Origin: Aureibaculum algae
GTDB taxonomy: Bacteria > Bacteroidota > Bacteroidia > Flavobacteriales > Flavobacteriaceae
DNA: 64,000 nt
Direction of reading: 5' to 3'
Assembly (NCBI RefSeq): GCF_006065315.1
Contig: NZ_CP040749.1
Coordinates: 4,796,001-4,860,000, forward strand
Below, piece after piece: positions 36,310-44,625 of this stretch; position 1 is the stretch's first letter, and each line of letters begins with the position of its first letter. Under the pieces are notes generated by a model, which worked only from the letters and a program-made list of their open reading frames with translations, had not been told where the DNA came from and searched no databases. The translations under genes and the position numbers were made by a program.

Positions 36310-36741
36310 GTCCCCTTGAGGGGACCTTAGGGGTGTAAACCACAAATATGAGAAACAAAATAATTCCATATAACTCAGAACTAAAAGAACTCGCTCGTCA
36401 ACTAAGAAAAAATAGTACATTGCCAGAAGTATTATTATGGCAAAAAATAAAGAAAAAATCACTTGGAGTACAGTTTCATAGACAAGTTCCGATGCTAAAT
36501 TACATTGTTGATTTTTATTGCCATGAAATTGGTTTAGCCATAGAAATTGATGGTAAAAGTCACGATTTTAATTTTGAAAATGATGCTGATAGACAGGCCA
36601 AAATTGAAGCCTATGGAGTTCAATTTTTGAGATTTTCTAACGATGAAATATTAAACAATATGTTTAGTGTGTCATTAATTATTGAAAATAAAGTGAAAGA
36701 GCTCCTTGAATAAAACACCCCTAAAGTCCCCTCAAGGGGAC
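36310..36741 (+). mobile_element. DUF559 element copy 2 with 27-bp terminal inverted repeats
   Basis: The left end (36310-36336: GTCCCCTTGAGGGGAC then CTTAGGGGTGT) and the right end (36715-36741) are inverted copies over 27 bp with one mismatch. Each end contains its own 16-bp palindrome. The only gene inside is the DUF559 endonuclease. Target-site duplications could not be identified because the neighbours are also repeats. Confidence 0.7.
36348..36713 (+). CDS. DUF559 family endonuclease-fold protein, copy 2
   Basis: The 121-residue protein has the DUF559 pattern (PF04480, PD-(D/E)XK/Vsr-like fold): helix 'LPEVLLWQKIKKKSLGVQFH', strand IVDFYCHEIGLAIEIDG with Asp and Glu-x-Asp in catalytic-like positions, H in GKSHD, and the terminal FLRFSNDEIL. 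Family members are presumed nucleases, and no activity is proven for this type. Its ATG follows the left inverted repeat by 11 bp (leader AACCACAAAT). It differs from copy 3 by Ser10 versus Pro10 and a few silent changes, so duplication was recent. Confidence 0.85.
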   Translation: MRNKIIPYNSELKELARQLRKNSTLPEVLLWQKIKKKSLGVQFHRQVPMLNYIVDFYCHEIGLAIEIDGKSHDFNFENDADRQAKIEAYGVQFLRFSNDEILNNMFSVSLIIENKVKELLE

Positions 36742-37030
36742 AATCATTTTCATTTAACAATTTAGGTTAAAAACAAACCTACTAGTCAATTAAGAAAAAA
36801 TGCTACTTACGTTATTAATGCAAAGCCCTTTCGGTGCACAAAATGTCCCCTTGAGGATTAGTGAAATAGAAATATATTTTCATTGAAAATACCGAGCAAA
36901 GCTCATTAGGAGTGTAAAACACAATATGAGAAACAATATATATTTTTAACTAAAAGCCCAAGTTTAGCTTAGGCCATAAAAGCGATGTGAAAAATATTAA
37001 ACTTTAGAACATATGATTTTCGTAACAATT
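36742..37030. repeat. Spacer: one ~118-bp derivative plus one ~185-bp hairpin module
   Basis: After the right end of copy 2 there is one deleted DUF559 derivative (to the degenerate palindrome TGTCCCCTTGAGGATTAG at ~36844). A second module follows, with CCGAGCAAAGCTCATTAGG (hairpin GAGC-AAA-GCTC), AATATGAGAAACAA, AAGCCCAAGTTTAGCTTAGG and ACTTTAGAACATATGATTTT. The same module recurs before copy 4 and after it. Confidence 0.7.
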
Positions 37031-37462
37031 GTCCCCTTGAGGGGACTTTAGGGGTGTAAACCACAAATATGAGAAACAAAATAATTCCATATAACCCAGA
37101 ACTAAAAGAACTGGCTCGTCAACTAAGAAAAAACAGTACGTTGCCAGAAGTATTATTATGGCAAAAAATAAAGAAAAAATCACTTGGAGTACAGTTTCAT
37201 AGACAAGTTCCGATGCTAAATTACATCGTTGATTTTTATTGCCATGAAATTGGTTTAGCTATAGAGATTGATGGTAAAAGTCACGATTTTAATTTTGAAA
37301 ATGATGCTGATAGACAGGCCAAAATTGAAGCCTATGGAGTTCAATTTTTGAGATTTTCTAACGATGAAATATTAAACAATATGTTTAGTGTGTCATTAAT
37401 TATTGAAAATAAAGTGAAAGAGCTCCTTGAATAAAACACCCCTAAAGTCCCCTCAAGGGGAC
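37031..37462 (+). mobile_element. DUF559 element copy 3 with perfect 27-bp terminal inverted repeats
   Basis: The left end 37031-37057 (GTCCCCTTGAGGGGAC then TTTAGGGGTGT) and the right end 37436-37462 are perfect inverted copies. The match continues outward for three more bases (ATT/AAT). The element is 432 bp long and carries only the endonuclease gene. Confidence 0.75.
37069..37434 (+). CDS. DUF559 family endonuclease-fold protein, copy 3
   Basis: The 121-residue protein is identical to copy 2 except Pro10 for Ser10, with the same DUF559 motifs (VDFYC, IEIDGKSHD, FLRFSNDE). The full start (ATGAGAAACAAAATAATTCC) and stop are intact. The start lies 11 bp after the left inverted repeat and the stop is one base before the right one, so the gene fills the element completely. 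Confidence 0.85.
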   Translation: MRNKIIPYNPELKELARQLRKNSTLPEVLLWQKIKKKSLGVQFHRQVPMLNYIVDFYCHEIGLAIEIDGKSHDFNFENDADRQAKIEAYGVQFLRFSNDEILNNMFSVSLIIENKVKELLE

Positions 37463-37891
37463 AATCCTTCTATTTAACGCTTAAGGGCTAAAAAAAATTA
37501 CTAGTCAACTAAGAAAGAAGGCTACTTACGTTATTAATGCAAAGCCCTTTCCGTGAACAAAATGCTCCCTCAAGGGGACAATCATTTCCATTTAACACTA
37601 AAGGACTAAAAAAACTTACTAGTCAACTAAGAAATAACGCTACTTACATTATTAAAACTAAATCCTTTCAGTACACAAATTGTCCCCTTGAGGGGACTTT
37701 AGGGGTGTAAAACAAAAATATGAGAAATAAAATATATTTTGTTATGACGCTACCGAGCAAAGCTCATTAGAGGTGTAAAACATAATATGAGAAACAAAAC
37801 ATATTTTCAACTAAAATCCCAAGTTTAGCTTAAGCCAGAAAAGCGATGTGAAAAATATAAAACTTTAGAACATATGATTTTCGTAACAATT
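37463..37891. repeat. Spacer: two ~118-bp derivatives, one half-element and one hairpin module
   Basis: Palindromes at 37447, 37564 and 37682 keep the 117-118 bp period of the first spacer. From 37682 a normal left end with TTTAGGGGTGT leads into AATATGAGAAATAAAATATA, where the gene breaks off. The GAGCAAAGCTC module follows (about 37760-37890), closely matching the module at 36870-37030. No gene is present in these 430 bp. Confidence 0.7.
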
Positions 37892-38323
37892 GTCCCCTTG
37901 AGGGGACTTTAGGGGTGTAAACCACAAATATGAGAAACAAAATAATTCCATATAACCCAGAACTAAAAGAACTGGCTCGTCAACTAAGAAAAAACAGTAC
38001 GTTGCCAGAAGTATTATTATGGCAAAAAATAAAGAAAAAATCACTTGGAGTACAGTTTCATAGACAAGTTCCGATGCTAAATTACATTGTTGATTTTTAT
38101 TGCCATGAAATTGGTTTAGCGATAGAGATTGATGGTAAAAGTCACGATTTTAATTTTGAAAATGATGCTGATAGACAGGCCAAAATTGAAGCCTATGGAG
38201 TTCAATTTTTGAGATTTTCTAACGATGAAATATTAAACAATATGTTTGGTGTGTCATTAATTATTGAAAATAAAGTGAAAGAGTTCCTTGAATAAAACAC
38301 CCCTAAAGTCCCCTCAAGGGGAC
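37892..38323 (+). mobile_element. DUF559 element copy 4 with perfect 27-bp terminal inverted repeats
   Basis: The left end 37892-37918 and the right end 38297-38323 are perfect inverted copies of the same 27 bp as copy 3. The element length is again 432 bp. Confidence 0.75.
37930..38295 (+). CDS. DUF559 family endonuclease-fold protein, copy 4
   Basis: The 121-residue protein is identical to copy 3 except Ser-to-Gly in NMFGVSL and Leu-to-Phe in the terminal KEFLE. All DUF559 motifs are kept. The leader and left flank (from ~37820) match those of copy 3, so the duplicated unit included upstream DNA as well as the element. Confidence 0.85.
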   Translation: MRNKIIPYNPELKELARQLRKNSTLPEVLLWQKIKKKSLGVQFHRQVPMLNYIVDFYCHEIGLAIEIDGKSHDFNFENDADRQAKIEAYGVQFLRFSNDEILNNMFGVSLIIENKVKEFLE

Positions 38324-38640
38324 AATCATTTCCATTTTACACTTAAGGGTAAAAATAAACCTACTAGTCAACTAAGAAAGAAGGCTACTTACGTTATTAA
38401 TGCAAAGCCCTTTCAGTACACAAAATATCCCCTTGAGTGGACCTTAAGGGAGTATAACGAAAAATGAGACAAAAAATATATTTTTTACTAAAATCCCAAG
38501 TTTAGCTTAAGCCAGAAAAGCGATGTGAAAAATATAAAACTTTAGAACATATTATTTCCGTAACAATTGTCCCCTTGAGGATTATTGAAATGAAAATATA
38601 TTTTCATTAAAGATATCGAGCAAAGCTCATTAGGAGTTTT
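38324..38640. repeat. Right edge of the array: derivative unit and hairpin module
   Basis: One ~118-bp derivative ends at the degenerate palindrome TCCCCTTGAGTGG (~38429). The AAGTTTAGCTTAAGCC module follows, then TGTCCCCTTGAGGATTATTG and GAGCAAAGCTCATTAGGAG (to ~38637). The array stops about 10 bp short of the rpe stop codon. No gene lies in this stretch. Confidence 0.65.
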
Positions 38641-38649
38641 TAGGACAAA

Positions 38650-39300
38650 TCAAAACCCCTTCAACTCAGCAATAGTTTCTGTCGGATTCTCACTCTTAAA
38701 CACAAAACTACCCGCAACCAATACATCTGCACCAGCAGCAACTAATTTTGGAGCATTTTTATCATTTACGCCACCGTCAATTTCTATCAATGCTTTTGAG
38801 CCTGATTTTTCAATTAAATCTTTCAATTGAATTACTTTTTTATAGGTATTTTCTATGAATGATTGTCCACCAAAACCAGGGTTTACACTCATTAATAATA
38901 CCAAATCTAAATCAATAATAATATCTTCTAACACTCTAATTGGTGTGTGCGGATTCAGCACAACTCCTGCTTGCATTCCTTCTGCCTTTATAGCTTGAAT
39001 GGTTCTGTGCAAGTGATTACAAACTTCGTAATGTACTGTTATAATATCTGCTCCTGCCTCTTTAAAATCTTTGATATAACGATCAGGATCTACAATCATT
39101 AAATGGACATCCATTGGTTTTTTAGCATGCTTTTTGATCGCTTTTATTACGGGAATACCAAAAGAGATATTGGGTACAAACATGCCATCCATAACATCAA
39201 TATGAAACCAATCGGCCTCACTGTTGTTAATCATTTCTACATCACGTTGTAGGTTGGCAAAATCAGCAGCTAAAATGGAAGGTGCAATTAAATGACTCAT
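38650..39300 (-). CDS. rpe: Ribulose-phosphate 3-epimerase
   Basis: The 216-residue TIM-barrel protein has all family motifs: APSILAADFANL, 'FHIDVMDGMFVPNISFG', DVHLM, MSVNPGFGGQSF and IEIDGGVN, with the catalytic Asp residues in VMDG and IDGG. It interconverts ribulose-5-P and xylulose-5-P in the pentose phosphate pathway. It lies next to the repeat array, whose last unit reaches almost to its stop. It is probably monocistronic. Confidence 0.97.
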   Translation of the reverse strand: MSHLIAPSILAADFANLQRDVEMINNSEADWFHIDVMDGMFVPNISFGIPVIKAIKKHAKKPMDVHLMIVDPDRYIKDFKEAGADIITVHYEVCNHLHRTIQAIKAEGMQAGVVLNPHTPIRVLEDIIIDLDLVLLMSVNPGFGGQSFIENTYKKVIQLKDLIEKSGSKALIEIDGGVNDKNAPKLVAAGADVLVAGSFVFKSENPTETIAELKGF

Positions 39301-39316
39301 GTTTTTCTGTTTTTTA

Positions 39317-39324
39317 CAAAAGTA
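39317..39324 (-). promoter_or_regulatory. Candidate -7 promoter box of rpe
   Basis: TACTTTTG on the minus strand fits TAnnTTTG exactly, 17 bases before the ATG. No clear TTG is seen at the expected upstream distance. Confidence 0.4.
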
Positions 39325-39407
39325 GTGAAATTGTTACTAGCGGTTAACGCGTAATGGTTAGTTTTTTTCATCATTAATGACGATTTCTCACCGTATAAAC
39401 AAAAAAA

Positions 39408-39432
39408 AACGCTTAACTAAATGTTAAGCGTT
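39408..39432 (-). terminator. Rho-independent terminator of rpoD
   Basis: AACGCTTAAC (39408-39417) pairs with GTTAAGCGTT (39423-39432). On the minus strand it is followed by nine T residues (39399-39407 region). It lies 29 bp after the sigma factor stop. Confidence 0.9.
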
Positions 39433-39460
39433 TCCAAATTATTGTTAGTAAAACGTAAAC

Positions 39461-40324
39461 CTATCCTAAGTAAGTTCTTAAAATTTTACTTCTTGAAGTA
39501 TGTTTTAATCTTCTAATTGCTTTTTCTTTAATTTGACGAACTCTTTCACGAGTTAAGTCGAAAGTTTCACCAATTTCCTCTAAAGTCATTGGTTGAGCTT
39601 CACCCAATCCAAAATACAAAGCAACAACATCCGCTTCTCTCGGAGTTAAGGTTTCTAAAGCACGTTCAATCTCAACTTTTAAAGATTCGTGTAATAAGCT
39701 TTTATCAGGATTTGGAGACTCACCAGAACGCAATACATCATATAAATTTGAATCTTCTCCTTGAATTAAAGGAGCATCCATAGATACGTGACGCCCTGCA
39801 TTTTTTAACGACTCTTTTACGTCATTAATAGTCATGTCTAACTCTTTTGCAATTTCTTCTGCAGAAGGTGGTCTTTCATTATCTTGTTCTAAACGGGCAT
39901 ATGTTTTATTGATTTTATTAATAGAACCAATTTTATTTAAAGGTAAACGTACAATTCTTGATTGCTCAGCTAATGCTTGCAAAATAGATTGTCTAATCCA
40001 CCATACCGCGTAAGAAATAAACTTAAAACCTCTAGTTTCATCAAAACGTTTAGCAGCTTTTATCAAACCTAAGTTACCTTCATTAATTAAATCTGGTAAA
40101 GTTAAGCCTTGATTTTGATACTGCTTGGCAACAGACACTACGAAACGTAAATTAGCTTTTGTCAAACGCTCTAAAGCCACTTGATCACCAGCTTTAATAC
40201 GCTGAGCTAATTCCACTTCCATATCAGCAGTAATTAAATCAACTTTACCTATTTCTTGTAAATATTTATCTAATGATGCTGTTTCGCGGTTAGTTACCTG
40301 TTTTGTTATTTTAAGTTGTCTCAT
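39461..40324 (-). CDS. rpoD: Primary sigma factor RpoD, short Bacteroidota type
   Basis: The 287-residue sigma-70 factor lacks region 1.1. Region 1.2 ([15 protein letters not shown]) is followed by region 2 ([46 protein letters not shown]), region 3 (MDAPL) and region 4 with [16 protein letters not shown] and the HTH '[19 protein letters not shown]'. The Bacteroidota primary sigma of this size recognises TTTG/TAnnTTTG promoters, consistent with the promoters seen in this window. It is a single gene with its own terminator. Confidence 0.96.
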   Translation of the reverse strand: MRQLKITKQVTNRETASLDKYLQEIGKVDLITADMEVELAQRIKAGDQVALERLTKANLRFVVSVAKQYQNQGLTLPDLINEGNLGLIKAAKRFDETRGFKFISYAVWWIRQSILQALAEQSRIVRLPLNKIGSINKINKTYARLEQDNERPPSAEEIAKELDMTINDVKESLKNAGRHVSMDAPLIQGEDSNLYDVLRSGESPNPDKSLLHESLKVEIERALETLTPREADVVALYFGLGEAQPMTLEEIGETFDLTRERVRQIKEKAIRRLKHTSRSKILRTYLG

Positions 40325-40664
40325 GTAATTTCTGCTGTTTTATTAATGTTAAATTTTGTTGTGTACTATATATACGTTACTAGTTACCGAAATGTTACAA
40401 TTATTTCTCTTTAAATTAAAAAAAGATGAATTTGATGTTAACAATCCGCCTAATTAGAACACTTATAGACGTTAAATTCCTATAAATATTATAAATTAGA
40501 CGATAAAAATCTGTTAAAACAACACTTAGAATCGTTGCTTTCAAACAACACTAATAACCTTTTTTCAAGTATGGTAAGAGTTACACAAAGTATTTGGTAG
40601 AAATAAAGCAATGAAAATTATTTTTTTTTAAAAGTGTAAAGCAATTGATAACATCAATAAACAA
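40325..40664. other. Non-coding spacer upstream of rpoD
   Basis: These ~340 very AT-rich bases hold no ORF or RNA gene I can recognise. The rpoD promoter must lie here, but I find no exact TAnnTTTG on the minus strand. CCAAATACTTTG near 40585-40597 (plus-strand coordinates) is one base short of the consensus. Confidence 0.5.
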
Positions 40665-40698
40665 AAAAACCTGTCAATATTAATATTGACAGGTTTTT
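40665..40698 (-). terminator. Terminator of pnp
   Basis: The perfect palindrome CTGTCAATATTAATATTGACAG (40671-40692; two halves of 11) is flanked by A and T tracts. It lies 23 bp after the pnp stop. The structure is symmetric and could also stop transcription from the other side. Confidence 0.85.
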
Positions 40699-40720
40699 AA
40701 TTTATAAAATCTAGAAGAAA

Positions 40721-42937
40721 TTAATCTCTTCTTGGTTTTCTATCATCACGACGGTTATCACGTCCGCGATTATCTCTTCCTTTATTTTCTCTTGGTGGTC
40801 TTTCAACAAAACCTTCTGGTTTTGGTAAAATAGCTTTACGAGAAACTTTTTCTTTACGTGTTCTTGAATCAACACCGAAATATTTTACATCAAAAACGTC
40901 TCCCATATTAACTACATCGCTAACATTTTCTGTACGTTCCCAAGCTAATTCACTTACGTGTAATAATACTTCGTTACCCGGAGCATCCATATATTCAACT
41001 ACAGCACCAAAATCTAACATTTTGATTACTTTAACTTCGTATACCTTACCAACTTCAGGTTTGAACAATAAAGAATCTATTTTTGCCATTACAGCATCAA
41101 TACCTTTTTTACCAACACCTAAAACTTCAACAATACCTTCTTCAGTTATTGGATCTTCGTTAATAACAATAGTAGTTTCAGTTTCTTTTTGCATTTCCTG
41201 AATTACTTTTCCACCAGGTCCAATTAAGGCTCCGATAAATTCGTTAGGAATACGTCTTGTTACCATTGTAGGAGCATGCTCTTTAACATCAGCATTTGGT
41301 GTAGCAATAGTATCTGTTATTTTCTCTAAGATATGTAAACGACCATTACGAGCTTGTTTTAGTGCATTTACTAAAATCTCATAAGACAATCCTTTTACTT
41401 TAATATCCATTTGACAAGCGGTAATTCCGTCTGCCGTACCTGTTACTTTAAAGTCCATATCACCTAAATGATCTTCATCACCTAAGATGTCAGATAAAAC
41501 AGCATATTTCCCAGAATCACCATCAGAAATTAATCCCATAGCAATACCAGAAACTGGTTTTGTCATTTGAACACCAGCATCCATAAGAGCCATTGTACCA
41601 GAACAAACTGTTGCCATAGAAGAAGAACCGTTAGATTCTAATACTTCTGAAACAACTCTCACAGTATAAGGACAATCCGCAGGTATCATTCCTTTTAATG
41701 CACGTTGAGCTAAGTTACCATGTCCTACCTCTCTACGAGATGTTCCACGGATAGGTCTAGCTTCTCCAGTACAGAAAGGAGGGAAATTATAGTGTAAGTA
41801 GAAATTTTCTTCACCTTCATGAGAAGGCATATCAATTTTATTTGCATCTCTAGAAGTTCCCAACGTTACGGTTGCTAAAGCTTGCGTTTCACCTCTTGTG
41901 AAAATTGCAGAACCATGAACAGAAGGTAAGTAATCAACTTCACACCAGATAGGTCTGATTTCGTCTGTTTTACGACCGTCCAAACGTAAACCTTCATTTA
42001 AGGTAAGGTCACGAATAGCCGCCTTTTCAGCAGCACGATAATATTTAGAAACTAAACCACCAAAATCTGCTAATTCTTCTTCAGAAAAAGTTGCTTTTAT
42101 TTCCTCTTTTATTTCAGAAAATGCTGCACTTCTTTCATGCTTAGAAGATCCTGCTTTTGCAATAGCATATACTTTATCGTATGCCATGTCATAAACTTTC
42201 TTTGCTAAATCTTCGTCTGATCTTTCTTCAGGATATTCACGAACTTCTTTCTTTCCGAAAGCTTCAGCTAATCTTAATTGAGCAGCACATTGTACTTTAA
42301 TTGCTTCATGTGCGAATTTGATAGCTTCAGTCATTTCTTCTTCAGAAATTTCATCCATTTCACCTTCAACCATCATTACAGAATCAGCAGAAGCACCAAT
42401 CATCATATCGATGTCAGATTCTGCCAACTGAGCTCTAGTTGGGTTAATTACAAACTCACCATTAACACGACCTACTCTAGCTTCAGAGATAGCACATTCA
42501 AATGGAAAATCTGATAATTGGATAGCTGCAGATGCTGCTAATCCTGCCATTGCATCTGGCATAACATCATCATCATGAGACATTAACTGAATCATAACTT
42601 GAGTTTCAGAGTGATAGTCTTTAGGGAATAACGGACGTAAAACTCTGTCCACTAAACGCATTGTTAATACTTCACCATCACTTGGTCTTGCTTCTCTTTT
42701 AAAGAATCCTCCTGGATAACGTCCAGCAGCAGCAAATTTTTCACGATAATCTACCGTTAATGGTAAAAAATCAAGATCTTTTTGTTCGTAGTTAGAAACA
42801 ACTGTACATAATAACATACATTTTCCTGATTGCACAACAACGCTACCATGAGCTTGTTTTGCTAACTTTCCTGTTTCTAAAGAAATGGTTCTTCCATCTC
42901 CTAAATCGATAATTTCGGTAAAAACCTTAGGTATCAT
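40721..42937 (-). CDS. pnp: Polyribonucleotide nucleotidyltransferase (PNPase)
   Basis: The 738-residue protein has two RNase PH domains (residues ~1-220 and ~310-550, including '[20 protein letters not shown]' and [14 protein letters not shown]). A KH domain ([15 protein letters not shown], ~565-620) and an S1 domain ([19 protein letters not shown], ~625-695) follow. It ends in a basic Arg/Asp-rich tail ([12 protein letters not shown]). It degrades RNA 3'-5' using phosphate. It lies downstream of rpsO as in many bacteria, but separated from it by a terminator and a structured spacer. Confidence 0.98.
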   Translation of the reverse strand: MIPKVFTEIIDLGDGRTISLETGKLAKQAHGSVVVQSGKCMLLCTVVSNYEQKDLDFLPLTVDYREKFAAAGRYPGGFFKREARPSDGEVLTMRLVDRVLRPLFPKDYHSETQVMIQLMSHDDDVMPDAMAGLAASAAIQLSDFPFECAISEARVGRVNGEFVINPTRAQLAESDIDMMIGASADSVMMVEGEMDEISEEEMTEAIKFAHEAIKVQCAAQLRLAEAFGKKEVREYPEERSDEDLAKKVYDMAYDKVYAIAKAGSSKHERSAAFSEIKEEIKATFSEEELADFGGLVSKYYRAAEKAAIRDLTLNEGLRLDGRKTDEIRPIWCEVDYLPSVHGSAIFTRGETQALATVTLGTSRDANKIDMPSHEGEENFYLHYNFPPFCTGEARPIRGTSRREVGHGNLAQRALKGMIPADCPYTVRVVSEVLESNGSSSMATVCSGTMALMDAGVQMTKPVSGIAMGLISDGDSGKYAVLSDILGDEDHLGDMDFKVTGTADGITACQMDIKVKGLSYEILVNALKQARNGRLHILEKITDTIATPNADVKEHAPTMVTRRIPNEFIGALIGPGGKVIQEMQKETETTIVINEDPITEEGIVEVLGVGKKGIDAVMAKIDSLLFKPEVGKVYEVKVIKMLDFGAVVEYMDAPGNEVLLHVSELAWERTENVSDVVNMGDVFDVKYFGVDSRTRKEKVSRKAILPKPEGFVERPPRENKGRDNRGRDNRRDDRKPRRD

Positions 42938-42980
42938 AAATAAATTTTTTAACCCATCTATCGACAGGTGTAATTAAACA

Positions 42981-43084
42981 ATTGGTTACCGTCAGGCTGG
43001 ACGGTCAGGTTGTGTGTTGTGTGTTAACCAATGAAAAGAAGTAAGCTTTTTTTATCCTGACCCCCGAATTCATCGGGGCAGGAT
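42981..43084 (-). ncRNA. Structured rpsO-pnp intergenic region (possible pnp leader)
   Basis: Nested inverted repeats are visible: ATTGGTTA (42981-42988) with TAACCAAT (43025-43032), enclosing ACCGTC (42988-42993) with GACGGT (43000-43005). A separate hairpin pairs ATCCTG...CCCCGA (43054-43067) with TCGGGG...CAGGAT (43073-43084). Both lie between the rpsO terminator and the pnp start. The first could be part of a pnp leader; the second looks like a GC-rich interspersed repeat. The function is inferred only from position. Confidence 0.4.
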
Positions 43085-43091
43085 TAATAAA

Positions 43092-43112
43092 AAAGAGGCA
43101 TAAAGCCTCTTT
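43092..43112 (-). terminator. Rho-independent terminator of rpsO
   Basis: AAAGAGGC (43092-43099) and GCCTCTTT (43105-43112) form the stem with a 5-base loop. The minus strand continues into a T tract (43087-43093 region). It lies 4 bp after the rpsO stop. Confidence 0.9.
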
Positions 43113-43115
43113 TTG

Positions 43116-43385
43116 TTATTTTCTAATATTTAACTCTTGAATTAATTCACGATATTTTACAATATCAGTTTTAATCAAGTAATCAAGTAAATTTCTACGT
43201 TTTCCTACTAATTTTACTAGAGAACGCTCTGTATTAAAATCTTTACGATTCTTTTTTAAATGTTCTGACAAATGGTTGATTCTGTAAGTAAATAAGGCTA
43301 TTTGACCTTCAGTTGAACCTGTGTCTTTTTCTGATTTTCCGTGTTTTTTGAAAATCTCTGCTTTTTTTTCTGCTGCTAAATACAT
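43116..43385 (-). CDS. rpsO: 30S ribosomal protein S15
   Basis: The 89-residue protein has the S15 signature in full: KDTGSTEGQIALFTYRIN, LSEHLKKNRKDFNTERSL and LVGKRRNLLDYL. It binds 16S rRNA in the platform of the small subunit. The length is exact for the family. The gene has its own strong promoter and terminator. Confidence 0.98.
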   Translation of the reverse strand: MYLAAEKKAEIFKKHGKSEKDTGSTEGQIALFTYRINHLSEHLKKNRKDFNTERSLVKLVGKRRNLLDYLIKTDIVKYRELIQELNIRK

Positions 43386-43441
43386 GCTAACATTAAGTTT
43401 TTTTAATTAATAATTTTTATGTATCGAATTATTTCGAGCCG

Positions 43442-43471
43442 CAAATATAAAACTATTATTCCGATTAGCAA
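43442..43471 (-). promoter_or_regulatory. Promoter of rpsO
   Basis: On the minus strand TTG (43469-43471) is followed after 19 bases by TATATTTG (43442-43449), an exact Bacteroidota -33/-7 pair. It leaves a leader of about 50 bases. Confidence 0.8.
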
Positions 43472-43582
43472 TAGCCAGTATTAAGTATTGAACACAATAC
43501 CTCTAATTCTAAGAGACAATGTATCCATTTATAGAGACAATAAATTGATTTAAAATATCAGATTTCTGATGGAACTATCTTT

Positions 43583-44581
43583 TTAATCTTCACCATAAAC
43601 GAGTTCTAAAAAATCTTCTTTTTGAATATCTCCAAAATATTCATTGATATCAATGCTTTTTAATGCCATTGAAATATCTTCTTTTTCATAACGGATTCCT
43701 TTCAATAAATTTTCAAGATCTGCAACAGGTTCTTTACCAAAAAAATCTCCATAGATTACTACGTCTTTTATAAGTCCCTTTTCTACATGTATTCGCAGAT
43801 CAATCTCACCAATCGGAAAACGATTAGTTCGTTGAATGTTAAATTTTGGTGACCGACCATAATTCCAATCCCAGTTATCATATTTATCTGCCTTAAGCTC
43901 ATGTACTTTTTTCCATTCTTCGGGAGTCAAATAATAGCTTTCAAAAGGTTCACTTTCTTCATAAAGTCCTTCCAATAATAATTTTCTAAATTGTTCGATT
44001 TTCATCGGGTCATTCAAAAACTCTGAAATATTAGCTACACGACTTCGAACAGATTTGTGACCTTTCGATTCAATTTTGCTCATTTTAACGTTTAATGCGT
44101 GTACTACTTCGGCTAAATCAGTGTCAAAAAGTAAAGTACCATGACTTATCATTCGCCTACCTGTAGAAAATTGAGCAGTACCTGAAATCTTCTTCTCCTC
44201 TACTTGAATATCGTTTCTACCTTTTAGTTCGGCATCAAGACCTAATTGCTGTAGTACTTTTATAACTGGAGCCGTAAACTTCTTGAAGTTGTTTAAACTT
44301 TTATTGTCGTGATTCGTAATAAAACTAAAATTAAGATTTCCAAAATCATGATAAACCGCACCACCACCAGAAACTCGGCGAACTACATGAATATTATTAT
44401 CTGTTACGTACTGCTGGTTTATCTCTTCTAACGTATTTTGGTTCCTACCTATTATTATAGAAGATTCGTTAATGTAGAATAACAAGTAATCTTGGTCACT
44501 ACTAAAGTTTCTCAACGCATATTCTTCTAGAGCAAGATTTAGACGCGGATCTGTAACCCCTTCATTTTCTATAAAAATCAT
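43583..44581 (-). CDS. lplA: Lipoate-protein ligase A
   Basis: The 332-residue protein has the BPL/LplA catalytic fold: IIIGRNQNTLEEIN, the lipoyl-AMP loop RRVSGGGAVYHDFGNLNFSF, 'GRNDIQVEEKKISGTAQF' with the catalytic Lys, and the C-terminal accessory domain from ~250 (RFPIGEIDLRIHVEKG). It attaches scavenged lipoate to 2-oxoacid dehydrogenases and glycine cleavage H protein. It starts 44 bp after accD on the same strand, so co-transcription is likely. Confidence 0.95.
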   Translation of the reverse strand: MIFIENEGVTDPRLNLALEEYALRNFSSDQDYLLFYINESSIIIGRNQNTLEEINQQYVTDNNIHVVRRVSGGGAVYHDFGNLNFSFITNHDNKSLNNFKKFTAPVIKVLQQLGLDAELKGRNDIQVEEKKISGTAQFSTGRRMISHGTLLFDTDLAEVVHALNVKMSKIESKGHKSVRSRVANISEFLNDPMKIEQFRKLLLEGLYEESEPFESYYLTPEEWKKVHELKADKYDNWDWNYGRSPKFNIQRTNRFPIGEIDLRIHVEKGLIKDVVIYGDFFGKEPVADLENLLKGIRYEKEDISMALKSIDINEYFGDIQKEDFLELVYGED

Positions 44582-44625
44582 TTTACTTTTTATTTGAAGG
44601 TAAAGATACTGATTTTAGATTATTT

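Noticed and set aside
36310..38323. Insertion sequence with transposase
   Set aside because: No DDE or HUH transposase is encoded; the only gene in each unit is DUF559, so it is described as a minimal mobile element with inferred mobility.
35680..38640. Regular short palindromes with spacers, resembling a CRISPR array
   Set aside because: The spacing is ~118 or ~430 bp, spacers are homologous to each other and to the DUF559 gene, and no cas genes are present.
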